Shown here piece after piece: positions 12,961 through 23,550 of a stretch of DNA of 64,000 nucleotides (within the stretch, counting starts at the first letter, position 1; each line of letters begins with the position of its first letter). The stretch covers positions 66,734,536-66,798,535 of the forward strand of contig CM055094.1 in NCBI GenBank assembly GCA_029204225.1. The letters run 5' to 3'. Source of the DNA: Diphasiastrum complanatum (lineage: Eukaryota > Streptophyta > Lycopodiopsida > Lycopodiales > Lycopodiaceae). A program made the position numbers and the translations under genes. A model generated the notes under the pieces. The model saw only the letters and a program-made list of their open reading frames with translations, searched no databases and was not told the origin of the DNA.

Positions 12961-14300
12961 CAGAAAAAAAAATAAATCGAGCATTTAAGTATGCTTTTAT
13001 ATTAATCATTTTTTTGATTTGTATTGGTCATACAAGTTTCATTTGCATTTGATAATATGCATTATCAATTTATTAAATATAATTTGAGTTCTATATGTTT
13101 GTTGTAGATCATGTTTGTGGCAAAGAACTATTTAACAGATCGTCGTGCTTAATCTTTTTTTTTTAGAATAGTTAAAGAAGCCTTTTCTCAAGTGATGGTG
13201 AAGAAAATTTATCTTCCTCGTCCATATATGGTAAGATTGGCAAGAAACAGAATGTTCAACGTAGTTCGCCAACCACTTCATATAACTGATTTATACAAAT
13301 CAGAATATGGTGAGCTCAATTACAATGATTGCAATAATATTTTTCTTGCTATTCGCTAAAATACATTATTCGATTCTATAAACTAGATGAACATCAAGTA
13401 AATGGAAAGGTCGTTATAGTAATAAAATTGGATGAATCCGAAATTATCAAAGGTCAAAATTTTGAACAAGTGAGTGTCACTTTGATGAACAGAATTTTAG
13501 ATACAGATGATCGAACGTTTAGTGTTCAATCGAAAAATCACATATGGTGGTTGGCGGCATTTCGGGAATAGTTTTCAATTTTCTTTTTAAGTATCGTTAT
13601 TAACATTTCATACATTGCCATTTTTTATTAACATGCCATGGATGATTTTCTTCTCTATGGGTCTTGAAAGAGGACCATAAAAGACTTTCATGGATATTTT
13701 CACGAAAAAATTATGGCAAGATTATAAAGAGACATTTGGAGCGTGAGAAAAACCATGGAAGTTTTCGAATTCGATGACACCTTGCAGGAGATTTTAAAAC
13801 ATCGAAATGTATATATAATGTCTCTCATGGGGCAACATCAAAGCATCCATGTCTTTATTGCATGACGGATTGCTACAATATGAATTTGGGACGACCAACC
13901 AACACAAGAAGTAGAAGATCCAAATATGAAAAGTGTTCTGCCAATTCCATTAAAAAATGTTCACATATGCACATTACATGCTAAGGTTCGTACTATTGAA
14001 AAACCAATTTATCTGCATATTCTCCTTGCATGGAATACAAAACTGGAGTCTGTGGCTAAAGCAGCTATTAAGAGGTTGGAAGAAGTTCTTTCAGAGGTAG
14101 GATTACATAAAGGGAATGTCATCATTGAAAAAAGTGACAAATTCTCTGAAAAAAATGGAAATGTTCCTAATAAGCCATCAATTGGAGTTTCTAAAGCAAG
14201 AAGATTCTTATTTAATCACACATGCAAAGAATTTAGTGTTAGATATGGAATTTGGATAAAAATTGTTCAAGCCACACAAACACTGGAAGTAAGTAATTGA
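12961..14300 (+). pseudogene. Transposase-like remnant, unclassified
   Basis: Protein-like stretches follow in order on the plus strand with frame changes: VKKIYLPRPYMVRLARN (13200-13250), KLDESEIIKGQNFEQVSVTL (13428-13490), WWLAAFRE (13551), then LAGDFKTSKCIYNVSHGA with SKHPCLYCMTDCYNM (13782-13880), and a longer open frame at 13926-14300 (LKNVHICTLHAKVRT, GLHKGNV, KPSIGVSKARRFLFN). An acidic residue followed by a CxxC cluster in a GDxK...PCxYC arrangement occurs in several DDE-type transposase families. That is a weak likeness and I cannot assign a superfamily. It lies directly downstream of the family R gene and may belong to the same element. Confidence 0.45.
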
Positions 14301-14328
14301 GTGGAAAAGGGACAAGTGTGGAACAACT

Positions 14329-15586
14329 TGTTGGATTATTCTCCTTCCTACTAATCGACTAATCAGTTTTTAATCTTCATCCAACTGTTTATCCAGTTCT
14401 GTGGATTCTCCCGTATTTTACACAGTCATTAGAATTACAAGTGTTTTTACACGGTTTGCAGAAATACACGGAGTTTGACAAGAGTGTCAAAATTTTCTCT
14501 CACTACAAAAACCCGACACTATCGTCTTTTTGCTATAGTGAATTTTCTCTTAAAGCGACACTGTCAAAAATTTCGAACAAAAACGCAGTGTCGCATTTTT
14601 TGCTTGTCAGGAATTGCGAGTAAAAATGCAGTGTTGCATTTATCGCTTTTGTCGCCTGTCGGGAATTCCAAGTAAAAATACAGTATCATGTTTTTTGTAT
14701 TTTTCAAAGTGCCTCAAATGTTAAGGAAGTGACTTTGGCAACATGTGGGGCTACCCCAATATTCAGGAAATGAGGTTTTGCGACACTGTCGCATTTCTCA
14801 CAAAACTTGCATTTTTTGCTTTCTCCTTGATGACATTTACGTTCATTTCTGCAAAGTGACACTCTTGTTCATTTATGCAAACAAACTGCTTACGGCCAAA
14901 TGTCAACGCTTATCAACAAGCAAGTTCTGAGAAGAACTGATGAATGCTAGCAGACTCCAACCAACTGGTAGCCGTATTTGACGACCTAATTGCTTAGTAT
15001 AAATAGCTGTTCATATTTCAACATCTTAATTCTGAGATCAAGTATTGAATAGTTAGCTTTCTCTCAAGCCTGCTAGCAAAAACACTCTTGAGAATTCTAG
15101 CTCAATTCTCTAGAGTTGATTAGAGATTGCTATTGCGCTTACTGCTTATTAGTAGTTTCATTCAATTCAGACTTATATTCTAGCTGCGCAAAGATAGCTT
15201 GGAGTACGTGGCTTTGATCCGCAACTTGTACTCATTTACATCTGTTTTGCTTTCATACTGAATCAATATTATCTTTTATTGCATTCAACATCGTCTCCAA
15301 ATGTATGCGTTTCTGTAATTCTTCACAATTGATTGTTTGTCTGATAATTCAATGCTTTAAATGTTTGGCTACATAATCACTATAGTACTAATGATTTCAA
15401 AGTTGGTTATTATAAGATCGAACGTGATTTTTTATCACTATTGTTTTGTTCAAAATTGATAGGCATAGTCATGCATGAAAAAAGAAGAAGATAGATTATT
15501 CCGCTGCGCAAGTTTTCTTTCTTGACGTTCAAATTCTTTTTATTCGAATCGTATTTGACCTACCTTTTATATACCTCTTTCCAACA
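14329..15586 (+). repeat. Probable copia 5' LTR (single)
   Basis: The right end is firm: CCAACA is followed at once by a primer-binding site. The left end is proposed at TGTTGGATTATT because copia LTRs often begin TGTTGGA. A TATA-like box (TATAAATA, near 15000) lies inside. Imperfect repeats with cores such as GCAGTGTCGCATTT at about 14584, 14626 and 14678, and a near-palindrome GCGACACTGTCGC near 14780, would be upstream control repeats. No matching 3' LTR is in the window. Confidence 0.5.
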
Positions 15587-15598
15587 TGGTATCAGAGC
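15587..15598 (+). other. Copia primer-binding site
   Basis: TGGTATCAGAGC, complementary to initiator tRNA-Met, directly after the LTR end. A second, partial GGTATCAGAG is at 15702. Confidence 0.8.
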
Positions 15599-15774
15599 GT
15601 TGATTCTTCTTCAAGGTCTAATACTATATCATAGCGCAAGCTCTTATACTTGATATTTTTTGCGATATCAATTTATTCTTCAGTTCAAATCAATTTGTTT
15701 CGGTATCAGAGAAGTGATTTCCAATTATAACGCTGCATAGTATCTCTCTTAACGTCGTCAGACTAAAGTTCCAG

Positions 15775-16260
15775 ATGGATTCTCAAAGTAAAGCAAGTCA
15801 TATTGCAGACAAGCTGAATGGATCCAATTATCATTATGGAAATTTAAGATGAAGACCTTGCTAATTGCCAATGAGTTGGGGGATATTGTTACAGGTATCG
15901 AAGTGAAACCTGAAGATGACACATAAGACTCAAAATGGAAATCGAAGAATGGTAAAGCTTTTGCGCTTATTTTCCTCAATACATCAGATACTCAAATTGG
16001 CCACATAGCTGAAGCTAAGGCTTCGAAAGAAGTTTGGGACATCCCGAGCTCACTATATGATATGAGAGACGTAACTACTAAGCTCTTTTGTTGCTAGATG
16101 CAAAGTATTTCATTACCTTTATTGACAAATTCTCCAGAAGAACTTTACCTCATTAAATAGTAATCAGAAGCTTTCATCAAGTTCAGACAATTCAAAGAGC
16201 ATGCATAAAATCAAACTGGGAAACAAATCAAAGCACTGAGAATATTGGAGTTTATTGTGA
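15775..16260 (+). pseudogene. Copia gag fused to integrase fragment by internal deletion
   Basis: From the ATG at 15775 the frame reads MDSQSKASHIADKLNGSNYH, a UBN2-type gag start, and goes on through IANELGDIVTGIE and IGHIAEAKASKEVWD with two stops. Near 16100 it jumps to YFITFIDKFSRRT, the integrase core after the first catalytic Asp, and on to an FIKFRQF-like block. The gag C-terminus, zinc knuckle, protease and integrase zinc finger are missing. The integrase piece belongs with the minus-strand remnant at 37975-38467. Confidence 0.75.
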
Positions 16261-16576
16261 TGTACTGTATGTTTATGAATGTAGTAATCATGTCGGGGTC
16301 AGGCAGTGGTGAAAGCTCGGGAGACTTTGTAAAAAATTTGTATGAATCATTAACTCGTGAGCAGAAACACAACTATAGAGTATGCTTAGCCAAGATGAGG
16401 GTGGTCCCTCATAAGCGGCCGCGGCTCCCGGTCCCATCGAAGACTCATCCACAAATTCTTATTATGACGTGGATCCTCAAGGCAATATAATTGCCAATAG
16501 AAAAGGAAAATTTTTTTAACACGCCTCCGGCCAGTCCACCGTTGTTTTTTTGACATGGCGCCGAAAAATTTATGCA

Positions 16577-16765
16577 CGTGGATTATCCACACGTGGATAA
16601 TCCACGCAAAATTAAATTTTGAAAATTTTGACAACTGTTTGGGAGGAAAGCTTGGTGGCGCCGGAAAGCAATTTTGGCGTGGATAATCCACGCGTGGATT
16701 ATCCACGCAAATTTCAGTTTGTTCACCGAACCAGACCAATATCTTTTGCGTGGATTATCCACGCA
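16577..16765. repeat. Cluster of five TGGATWATCCA palindromes
   Basis: The 17-bp near-palindrome GCGTGGATTATCCACGC or its complement with central A occurs in two back-to-back pairs (16577-16608 and 16675-16707) and once alone (16749-16765). All cores read TGGATTATCCA or TGGATAATCCA. Each unit can form a hairpin and each back-to-back pair doubles the arm. No gene of known family overlaps; the short minus-strand frames here are by-products of the repeat. Confidence 0.9.
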
Positions 16766-16782
16766 TTTGTTTTTTTGTTTTT

Positions 16783-16978
16783 TGCATGTTGATAATGACA
16801 TGAAATTAGTTAAATAAATATATTTCTAAAGTAAATTATATTATGATTAGGCTATATTTTTTTTTTCTAAAGTGAATTATACTATGATGAGGTGTTTTTT
16901 TTTTTTTGCATGTTCATAATGAAATGGAATTAGTTAAATAAATATTTTTCTAAAGTGAATTATATCATGATGTTCCTA
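16783..16978. repeat. About 125-bp tandem duplication
   Basis: A block beginning TGCATGTTGATAATGACATG at 16783 recurs at 16908 as TGCATGTTCATAATGAAATG and continues with TTAGTTAAATAAATAT and TTTCTAAAGTGAATTATA in both. The intervening part carries an extra partial copy. It directly follows the palindrome cluster. Confidence 0.8.
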
Positions 16979-17439
16979 GTTGATTGGGATTTTTTATGAG
17001 GGCGGCCACCTACTTTTATAAGACAGTTGACTCGGGCTACCAAGAGGGTAATTATGCATGATCTAAGGCTTTGATAGCTAGGGGTTTAGGGTCTACCCTA
17101 ATGGTACTCTACCTAATTTCATATTCGAGATCATTTGATATGGATTGAGAGCTCATTTTGTACATACTTCGAGAGATTATCACGAGATGGTGATTTTGGC
17201 AAGTTTGCTCTTTAATGAGGAATTGATGAATGATGAATGTGATATTAAGAAAGAGCGAAACAATTACAAGTTTATGATTGTTTAATTTTTATTGCCCTTA
17301 TTACTACCTTAAGTTTGATGATGTTCCTTCAAGTGTGAATGAAACTGTAACAATAAAACAGTGATTTGATGTAATGAAAAGTGAGATGAGTATATGATGC
17401 ATTGTTTGAGATACTTGTAAAATTATTGATCCTCTATCA

Positions 17440-17655
17440 ATGATACAAAATATTACTGTTTGCAAATGGGTCTTTAAGATCAAGCTTAATCAAGATAGTA
17501 GTGTGAACAATTATAAAACAAGACTAGTTGCCAAGGGATATGCTCAATTCAAGGGGATTGACTATGATGAAACACTTGATTTTGTCATAGTTTGTGGTGG
17601 TGATTTCATTAACTCACATGCTTTTAGTGATTTACTGCCTTTGCAACATTTGTAA
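17440..17655 (+). pseudogene. Copia reverse transcriptase fragment
   Basis: The frame reads CKWVFKIKLNQDSSVN then TRLVAKGYAQFKGIDYDETL, the N-terminal fingers block of copia reverse transcriptase (W-x-FK-x-K ... ARLVAKGYxQ ... DYxETF). It then runs into unrelated residues and stops at 17655. No LTR is associated. Confidence 0.85.
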
Positions 17656-17689
17656 AACATTGAGAATTTTCTTGGAACATGAAACCGTA

Positions 17690-19400
17690 CATAGCATGTG
17701 CACCTGCTCACAGTGACGAGGCAACACCGATGTGTCAAAGGACTCCATGCTCAATGTTTTTGATGAATCAATTGCAAAAAATCCACTTGGATCCGATTTT
17801 ACGGTTGCATTTGGCCCTCTACAAACTACCTTGAATCATTTCACATCAAATAAAAAATAGTGTCCACTTTCACCAAATGACACATCATAAATATTTTGTA
17901 TAGTTCATACGTATTCTATATCTCCTGAGATGGGATTCCGATCTCGTGCACTACTTTGACTTTCTTGTTGGAAAGATGCTATTACACCACAATCATGTGT
18001 GCGTCTCTTGTTATCAATCCTTTCAGCACGAAAGTGGAAACCAAACTTCCCATATAGCATTATACATTTTGCATTGCCACATGACAAACATGAATCTCAT
18101 AAATAATCACTGTGAATGAACATTGTGTTTCAAAATTATTAAACAAATATTGTTATAAACAAGAATGTTCTAATAATAAAGTATTAGTAAAGAATAATAC
18201 CTTCCATTCGCATCCTCTTGCAAAGTCCCATTCCTGTATGTAACTATAAACAAACTCCTATGTACACAAGATAGACATTGTTTGAATGATTACCTGAGCA
18301 TTCACCTAATCCTGGATAGTCATGCATTGTCCACATTACAATGGCATGTAGTGCAAACTCCCACTCATGTAAGGGGCGCGAAATGTCATATGCTTTTATC
18401 CCTTTCCACAAATCTTCCAACTTGTCAATAAGTGGCTCAAGATACACATCCATGTTCTTAATCTTGCATTGGCCAGGAATTAAAAGTGCCAACATAATGT
18501 GTCTCTTTTTTGTACTCAACAAAGGAGGAATATTATAATTTACCAAGCACGTAGTTGCTCATACGCCAAAGGGGTTCACACCATCTGTTGCAAGACCAAA
18601 TCTCACATTTCTTGACTCATTGACAAAGCTTGGATACTCTTTGTTGATGTGTTTTTATGCAGGTGAATCTGAAGGTACCCTCATCATCCCATCCATAGAG
18701 GTATGGTGTACAATGAAATAAACGTTGCAATCGTGAAATTACTAGAAAATGTCGTAAAACTTTGCACGGAATGGTTGCCCCTTGCAAATCATCTCTATAT
18801 CGAGGAGTATCACAAATGGACATTTCTTGAGTGATTCGTACCTTCCTCGATATAAAATACAATCTTTTGGACATGCATGATATTGCTTGTAATCCATCCC
18901 AATGTTAGACAACATTTTTTGTGCCTCATCTCTTGTGTCAAGCATGACATTCCCTTCTGGGAGCATTTTATTTTTCAATAGTCTGTACATGACAAAAAAA
19001 AGTCATTGTAAAAAAATTATCACTCGATGTCCAAATTGTAAATTTTGTTTCAAAGCAAAAATGACAATCAGATGAATTTTTTTTTACTCAAATAATGATG
19101 TGAGGCTTTGGTCCCTCCATCTATATTTGGCTTGAAGATTTAAAAGAAGTAGAGAAGTCGCCAAATGAGATGTCTTTGCTCCAGGATACAATGCGGTCTT
19201 TGATTCTTCTCGCAATTTCTTTTTTCTTTAGACAAAAGTGTCTCCTCATCTTGTTCATTATGTCTAGCTGCAATATTGTTCTCGTACATATCATCCAACA
19301 TGTCTCCCATGACTTCAAATTCATCATTCATTGAAAGCTCATTTTCATCGTTGGAACTTGTTTGCGAAGAAGTAATCTAGATGAGCTAGATTCAGATACA
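17690..19400 (-). pseudogene. CACTA (En/Spm) transposase TNPD/TNP2 region, degenerate
   Basis: On the minus strand, in order: a spacer with GDMLDDMYENN (near 19315), then YRLLKNKMLPEGN and the cysteine block HACPKDCILYRGRYESLKKCP (18960-18800), RLQRLFHCTPYLYGW (about 18730-18690), NVRFGLATDGVNPFG (about 18606-18562), NYNIPPLLSTKKRHIMLALL and DVYLEPLIDKLEDLW (18540-18420) and WTMHDYPGLGECSG (18340-18300). A C-terminal block fits DUF4216 (CGVIASFQQES, near 17980, to DTSVLPRHCEQVHML near 17700). These are hallmarks of the plant CACTA transposase, which binds and cuts element ends. Frameshifts, in-frame stops and a missing stretch between about 18090 and 18240 make it non-functional. The N-terminal Transpos_assoc piece lies at 21924-21706. 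Confidence 0.88.
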
Positions 19401-19589
19401 TTAGTCTCTTGATTAATGCGCTCATCAATTTCCATCATCTCTTTTAAGCCTTGACGTAGACGATGAGGTAATTGCTTTATATGTGGACCGTTGTATTGCA
19501 TTCGTCATCTACGTCAACCATTATGAGGATTATTGTCTCCAACACTAAATGAGGATGAAGAATCCTATATATCAAAATAACAAGAAGTA

Positions 19590-19690
19590 GGTTGAAACAA
19601 TGCTTGATAAACATTTCCTCCCAATACTTGATAGATCTAAATGTTGCATGTGAATATAAATTACCTCTTAGTTTAAAGTATGAACATACC
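19590..19690 (-). pseudogene. Duplicate fragment of SET-domain C-terminus
   Basis: About 80 bp here match the end of the SET domain at 19915-19990 (plus-strand landmarks GGTTGAAAC and CTTGATAGATCTA recur at the same spacing). The translation RSIKYWEEMFIKHCFN is a worn version of RSIKFGEELFSKYSFN. It points to a local tandem duplication of the last exon, since decayed. Confidence 0.7.
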
Positions 19691-19885
19691 AATGTATCTA
19701 TTAGACAAATTTGTCTTTTCAACTTGTTAACATTTAATGAACTCAAAGACGAATAATGCTCCTAACATTTAATCTAGGCAAATGATGAATAATGCTCCTA
19801 ACATTTGACATATTTAATGACACAAACCAAATACAATCAAGATGCATGGATTATACATCTCTACATATCAACAAAATTTAAATCT

Positions 19886-20891
19886 TCACATTTGACTTAT
19901 TGTCTTTTGCAAACATTTGGGTAGAGGACGGTTGAAACTATACTTGCTGAACAATTCCTCTCCAAACTTGATAGATCTAGTGGCACAGACCATTACATAA
20001 GTGCCCTTTACATTCCTAGTAAAATATTCTTTATTTCCATTGATGCATTCTTCAAAATCACAATTCGTCAATAGAGGGTGACCAATGGAACTATTTATAT
20101 ATGCAGCAATGTTTCCATGCACATCTGGACGTCCATCAATGTATGTACGATTTTCCCTCGAGTTATTGCCTCCTTGCATGCGTTGCTCCTCTAAAGAACA
20201 AGCATTTGAATTCAAGCCATATACTTGCATCCTCCATTGGTGACAACACAAAGCATGCCAATCACCCCAATTGTATTGAGGTCTTGCATATGGCATCAAT
20301 GTCACAACACTATTTAAAGGGACCTGAATACTACTCAATGCAAACAGGCCCAAACCAGTCTCAGGAAAGTGTTCACTAGGCATGATCATGTACATTCGAC
20401 CCCAATACGTAAATGATGTTCCATTTAATGGTAATGGTGCTAATAAATGCTTTTACTAATTGTTGCAAGCTAGGTGGAAGAGGAAGGTCAGACAGAGAAC
20501 CTAGAATGTCTTTTGACACATCAACAGTGCATAGTAATTTGCAATTATCTTTCATACTAGTCATAATATGTCCAAGACGTGTTCTCTTTTTTAAAGGGGT
20601 GGTCATGTTTGTGGAATCCACGTGGAGTATCGTGGAGGACTCATGTGCAACATCTAGGATAGGTGTGGTTGGGTGGTAAGAACGTTCTAGAGATTTGGAG
20701 ACATGGATTGAATCACAAGGCATTGATGAACTAATTATATCATGCAAGGGGTCATCATCAACAAGAGCATCATCTAGGGCCAATGATAATCCAAAATCAA
20801 TATTCATGTGATTTATCCTATCAATAATATTCTCGATCTCTCTTGCAACTCTTTTTATTGAAACCAACTTATGGTGGTCCTTCTTCTGCAA
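19886..20891 (-). pseudogene. SET-domain protein gene within the CACTA region
   Basis: The minus-strand frame 20395-19886 carries a SET-domain series: GLGLFALSSI (start strand), YIDGRPDVHGNIAAYINSS with the NIAxYINSS version of the cofactor-binding NHxC/ARFxNHS region, CDFEEC, YVMVCATRSIKFGEEL (the motif before the catalytic Tyr) and FSKYSFN, with Tyr in the xYxF position. SET proteins transfer methyl groups to lysine, mostly on histones, in the nucleus. Upstream, 20891-20376 is an open frame of 171 codons (MQKKDHHKLVSIKR) joined by a -1 shift near 20440, after which WGRMYMIMPSEHFPE leads into the domain. It lies between the N- and C-terminal pieces of a CACTA transposase in the same orientation, which suggests a captured host gene. 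Which SET class it is cannot be told. Confidence 0.7.
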
Positions 20892-20915
20892 AAGTTGAAA
20901 ATGTTAGATGTACCA

Positions 20916-20919
<4 letters not shown>

Positions 20920-20971
<52 letters not shown>
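20920..20971. repeat. (CT)n microsatellite
   Basis: About 50 bp of CT, followed at 21020-21085 by a CA/CCA-rich stretch (CACACAAACACACGCACC type). The frame it opens on minus is not a gene. Confidence 0.95.
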
Positions 20972-20973
<2 letters not shown>

Positions 20974-21323
20974 CATGAAACATAACTTAATATATAACAC
21001 AAACCGTAAACTAGTAGCATGAAACACAAACACAAACACACACAAACACACGCACCCACACACACACACCCACCCACACCGACCTAAACACACATGAAGA
21101 GAAAAACAGAGAGAACATTATAGAGTGCTAATCAAAACTCCCGAACCATATGATTATATCCTACTCCAGAATGTCACAACATGCTCCCTCCCTGCGGCGT
21201 TTGGGCTTTTTTGTGGAACTCATCTTCCAACAAAAAACATTTGAACTATGTCTTTAACGGAAGAAAACAAGTGCTACACACCTTCCTAAAATTGGGAGTG
21301 TTGGTTACCTTTAACTCTTTCAT

Positions 21324-21326
<3 letters not shown>

Positions 21327-21408
<82 letters not shown>
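21327..21408. repeat. (CT)n microsatellite
   Basis: About 80 bp of pure CT ending in CGCGGATG. A plus-strand frame across it is repeat-derived. Confidence 0.95.
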
Positions 21409-21409
<1 letters not shown>

Positions 21410-21456
21410 GGATGTGAATGGAACACTATTATGGGTGATTGAATATGGAAATCAAT

Positions 21457-21640
21457 ATTAACTACATCTAATCATTCTATTTGGATTTTTTGTTTTAGAA
21501 GCAAGCGAGAGATTAACTTCATCTAATCATTCTATTTGGATTTTTCCTTTTAGAAGCAAGTGAGAAATTAACTTCATCTAAATATTCTATTTGGATTTCC
21601 CTTTTTGAAGCAAGTGAGAGATTAACTTCAAAGTATCGTG
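21457..21640. repeat. 55-bp tandem repeat, three full units and a partial one
   Basis: Units start at ATTAACT at 21457, 21512, 21567 and 21621 and share CTATTTGGATTT and AGAAGCAAG blocks. The array sits just inside the CACTA transposase N-terminal piece, where CACTA elements often carry subterminal repeats that bind the transposase; that role is inference. Confidence 0.85.
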
Positions 21641-21705
21641 GCACTCATCCTATCGCTCAATATTTATTGGCCAAACTATACTTGAAGTGTCATAAGGGTC
21701 AAAGA

Positions 21706-21924
21706 TTAAAGCATTTTCGAAAAACACTTTAAAGAGTTTACCTCTCGTACTCTTGGATTTTTTGTGTGCACTCCATTGGCCCAAATATGATCGTTGACAA
21801 TCCTCCTTGTCCGAATCTTAAGGCCTTTGCATTGTGTGCATGTACATGGTATCCTCTCATGATATTCTGGTTGAAACTGGTCCAATAATTCAATTGCAAA
21901 TTGCACAAATTCTTTCAGTGTCAT
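21706..21924 (-). pseudogene. CACTA transposase N-terminal (Transpos_assoc) fragment
   Basis: The minus-strand frame reads MTLKEFVQFAIELLDQFQ, then CTCTQCKGLKIRTRRIVNDHIW and ANGVHT, matching the small zinc-binding module at the start of plant CACTA transposases (C-x-C-x2-C ... V..H....G). In an intact element it would be joined to the TNP2 region, here over 2 kb downstream at 19400-17690 with the SET gene between. It is directly bordered at about 21953 by repeat family R. Confidence 0.75.
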
Positions 21925-21952
21925 TCAAGTGAAAATTGACAAATTCTAACAT

Positions 21953-22633
21953 GTGACGAATGCTTCATCGGTACTCTCTTTCTTTTTCTTTTCATCATTG
22001 TCTTTTTTTTTTATAGCTTTTATATCAACAATAGATTTTAAACTGTCGGATCACAACTTTTCCATGGATTCTAACATTTCCTGGTTTGAGCCCCAAAGAG
22101 TAGTGATTGTAGCATTCAACTCTGATATAACATGCTTGAGTAAATTGTTTTAAGCACAAGTGTGTTGCACATAATAAAGCAATTGTTTATTTGCACGTTG
22201 CAATTGTTGATTAGAAAACTGTAATCGCTGATTAAGACAAGATACACTATGCATTCCAATATCATGCAACCTTTGACAATATTCAAGTAATCCGCTATTT
22301 CCTTCACATACAAATCGGAGAAGATGAGTTACGGACTTTAAATTTGAACACAAATTGGTGGTTGGATCATTAGGATAAATTGATCCATCCACCCACAAAT
22401 CTATATTCTTATGATTATTCATTCTCAATTTTCTAACTACTGTAGCAGCATTCTCTACAGCTTTCAAATTTTTAATAATAATTGGAGTGCATTCCATAGG
22501 AAGTGCAACATGCAAATGGAACATTGCCATTGTTGAAAGCTACAATCCATAAATGCTTCAAACTACATTAAGTCAAACTGAATAAATCTAGGGTACCTTA
22601 CTTTTGTAATGTTTATGTCGTGCTGAATAATCA
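21953..22633. repeat. Repeat family R, copy 2, first piece (inverted)
   Basis: It is the reverse complement of 12270-12940 in copy 1, about 95% alike by eye. The repeat is cut at 22633, resumes at 29341 and after a second insertion ends at 35185-35375. At the first break about 20 bp present in copy 1 (near 12240-12265) are missing. Confidence 0.9.
22150..22530 (-). pseudogene. Family R gene, copy 2
   Basis: The minus-strand frame of 126 codons opens MAMFHLHVALPMECTP and ends at the same TAA as copy 1. Differences are a handful of substitutions (for example INKNL to IIKNL), with no frameshift. As in copy 1 the same frame continues after the stop. The product is unknown; see the entry at 12362. 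Confidence 0.5.
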
Positions 22634-22882
22634 AGAGGATGAATTTGGATCTTAGTGATTCATATTTCTTCACATGGTATCAGAGCTTGTGTTGCAGGTT
22701 ACGAAAGGATCAACCACATCTATCATGGATTCGGAGGAGTTTGTATCTCTAGAGCATGCTAGAATAGTTTCTACTCAAAATTAAGAATCTTAGTGATTCA
22801 TATTTCTTCACATGGTATCAGAGCTTGTGTTGCAGGTTATGAAAGGATCAACCACATCTATCATGGATTTGGAGGAGTTTCT
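22634..22882 (+). repeat. Tandem 138-bp copia LTR-end/primer-site fragments
   Basis: Two direct units, starting CTTAGTGATTCATATTTC at 22651 and 22789, each hold an LTR-like end (TTCTTCACA), a TGGTATCAGAGC primer-binding site (22675 and 22813), a short leader and an ATG followed by codons for DSEEFVSLEHARI. The second unit is split by the intact copia element, and its remainder is 29314-29340. They look like the 5' end of an otherwise lost copia element, duplicated in tandem. Confidence 0.8.
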
Positions 22883-23537
22883 TGTGAAAATTGTCAACAT
22901 TTCCTAGCTAGTTTGAGGCCTAAATTGGCTAAAATTGTAAATAGTTTTGGTTCTGGAGTTTTGCACGTGTGAACCAGGCCACAATGTTTTTATTTACTGT
23001 ATTTTTTCAGTATGATGAAGTGTCAAACTTCATACCCTTCAAAATGAGACCATTTTGATGTATTTTGGTCATATAAGCCATTTTTAGCTATTTTTCCTAT
23101 ATAGGGAATATCTAGGGTCAAGTACCTTCTAGAGAGAGGAGAGAGAGTCATCTTCCTCATCCATAAATAGTAGGGAAGTCGTGGAGAACAGGTTGGAGAA
23201 ACCTTTTGTATTCTTCATTGAGATCAATAGATCATTGTCATTGTTTCTTCCTCCATTGAGAGCATTGTTGTGTGTATTGTCTTCAAGCTATTGTGTATGA
23301 TCTTAGGTGCTTTCCAAAAGTGATAGGCTGATGTATTATGGACTGTATAATGCTATTTTGGGCCACACTTGATGTTTATGGAAGTTTCCATTTGTGATAA
23401 ATGCTTTTTGATCAAGTTCTTTGCATTCTAGGTAGCATAGAATGTGTTGCCAATTCCTAGCTTATGTAGTTTGGAGTGCAAGCATTCAAGCCAATGATCT
23501 TGGAGTTTAGATCCACTTAGGATCTGTATTTTTCACA
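22883..23537 (+). repeat. 5' LTR of intact copia element
   Basis: 655 bp, TGTGAAAATTG to ATTTTTCACA. It holds a TATA-like CCTATATAGGGAA near 23096 and a purine-rich GAGAGAGGAGAGAGAG stretch soon after. It should carry the promoter for genomic RNA. Confidence 0.95.
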
Positions 23538-23550
23538 TGGTATCAGAGCT
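23538..23550 (+). other. Primer-binding site of intact copia element
   Basis: TGGTATCAGAGCT directly follows the 5' LTR; its first 12 bases are complementary to the 3' end of initiator tRNA-Met. The 1.15-kb leader to the ATG at 24710 has no long frame on this strand. Confidence 0.93.

Noticed and set aside
17690-21950. Complete CACTA element with CACTA...TAGTG ends
   Set aside because: Transposase parts are clear, but I could not find matching CACTA/TAGTG termini or a 3-bp target duplication, so only the gene pieces are annotated.
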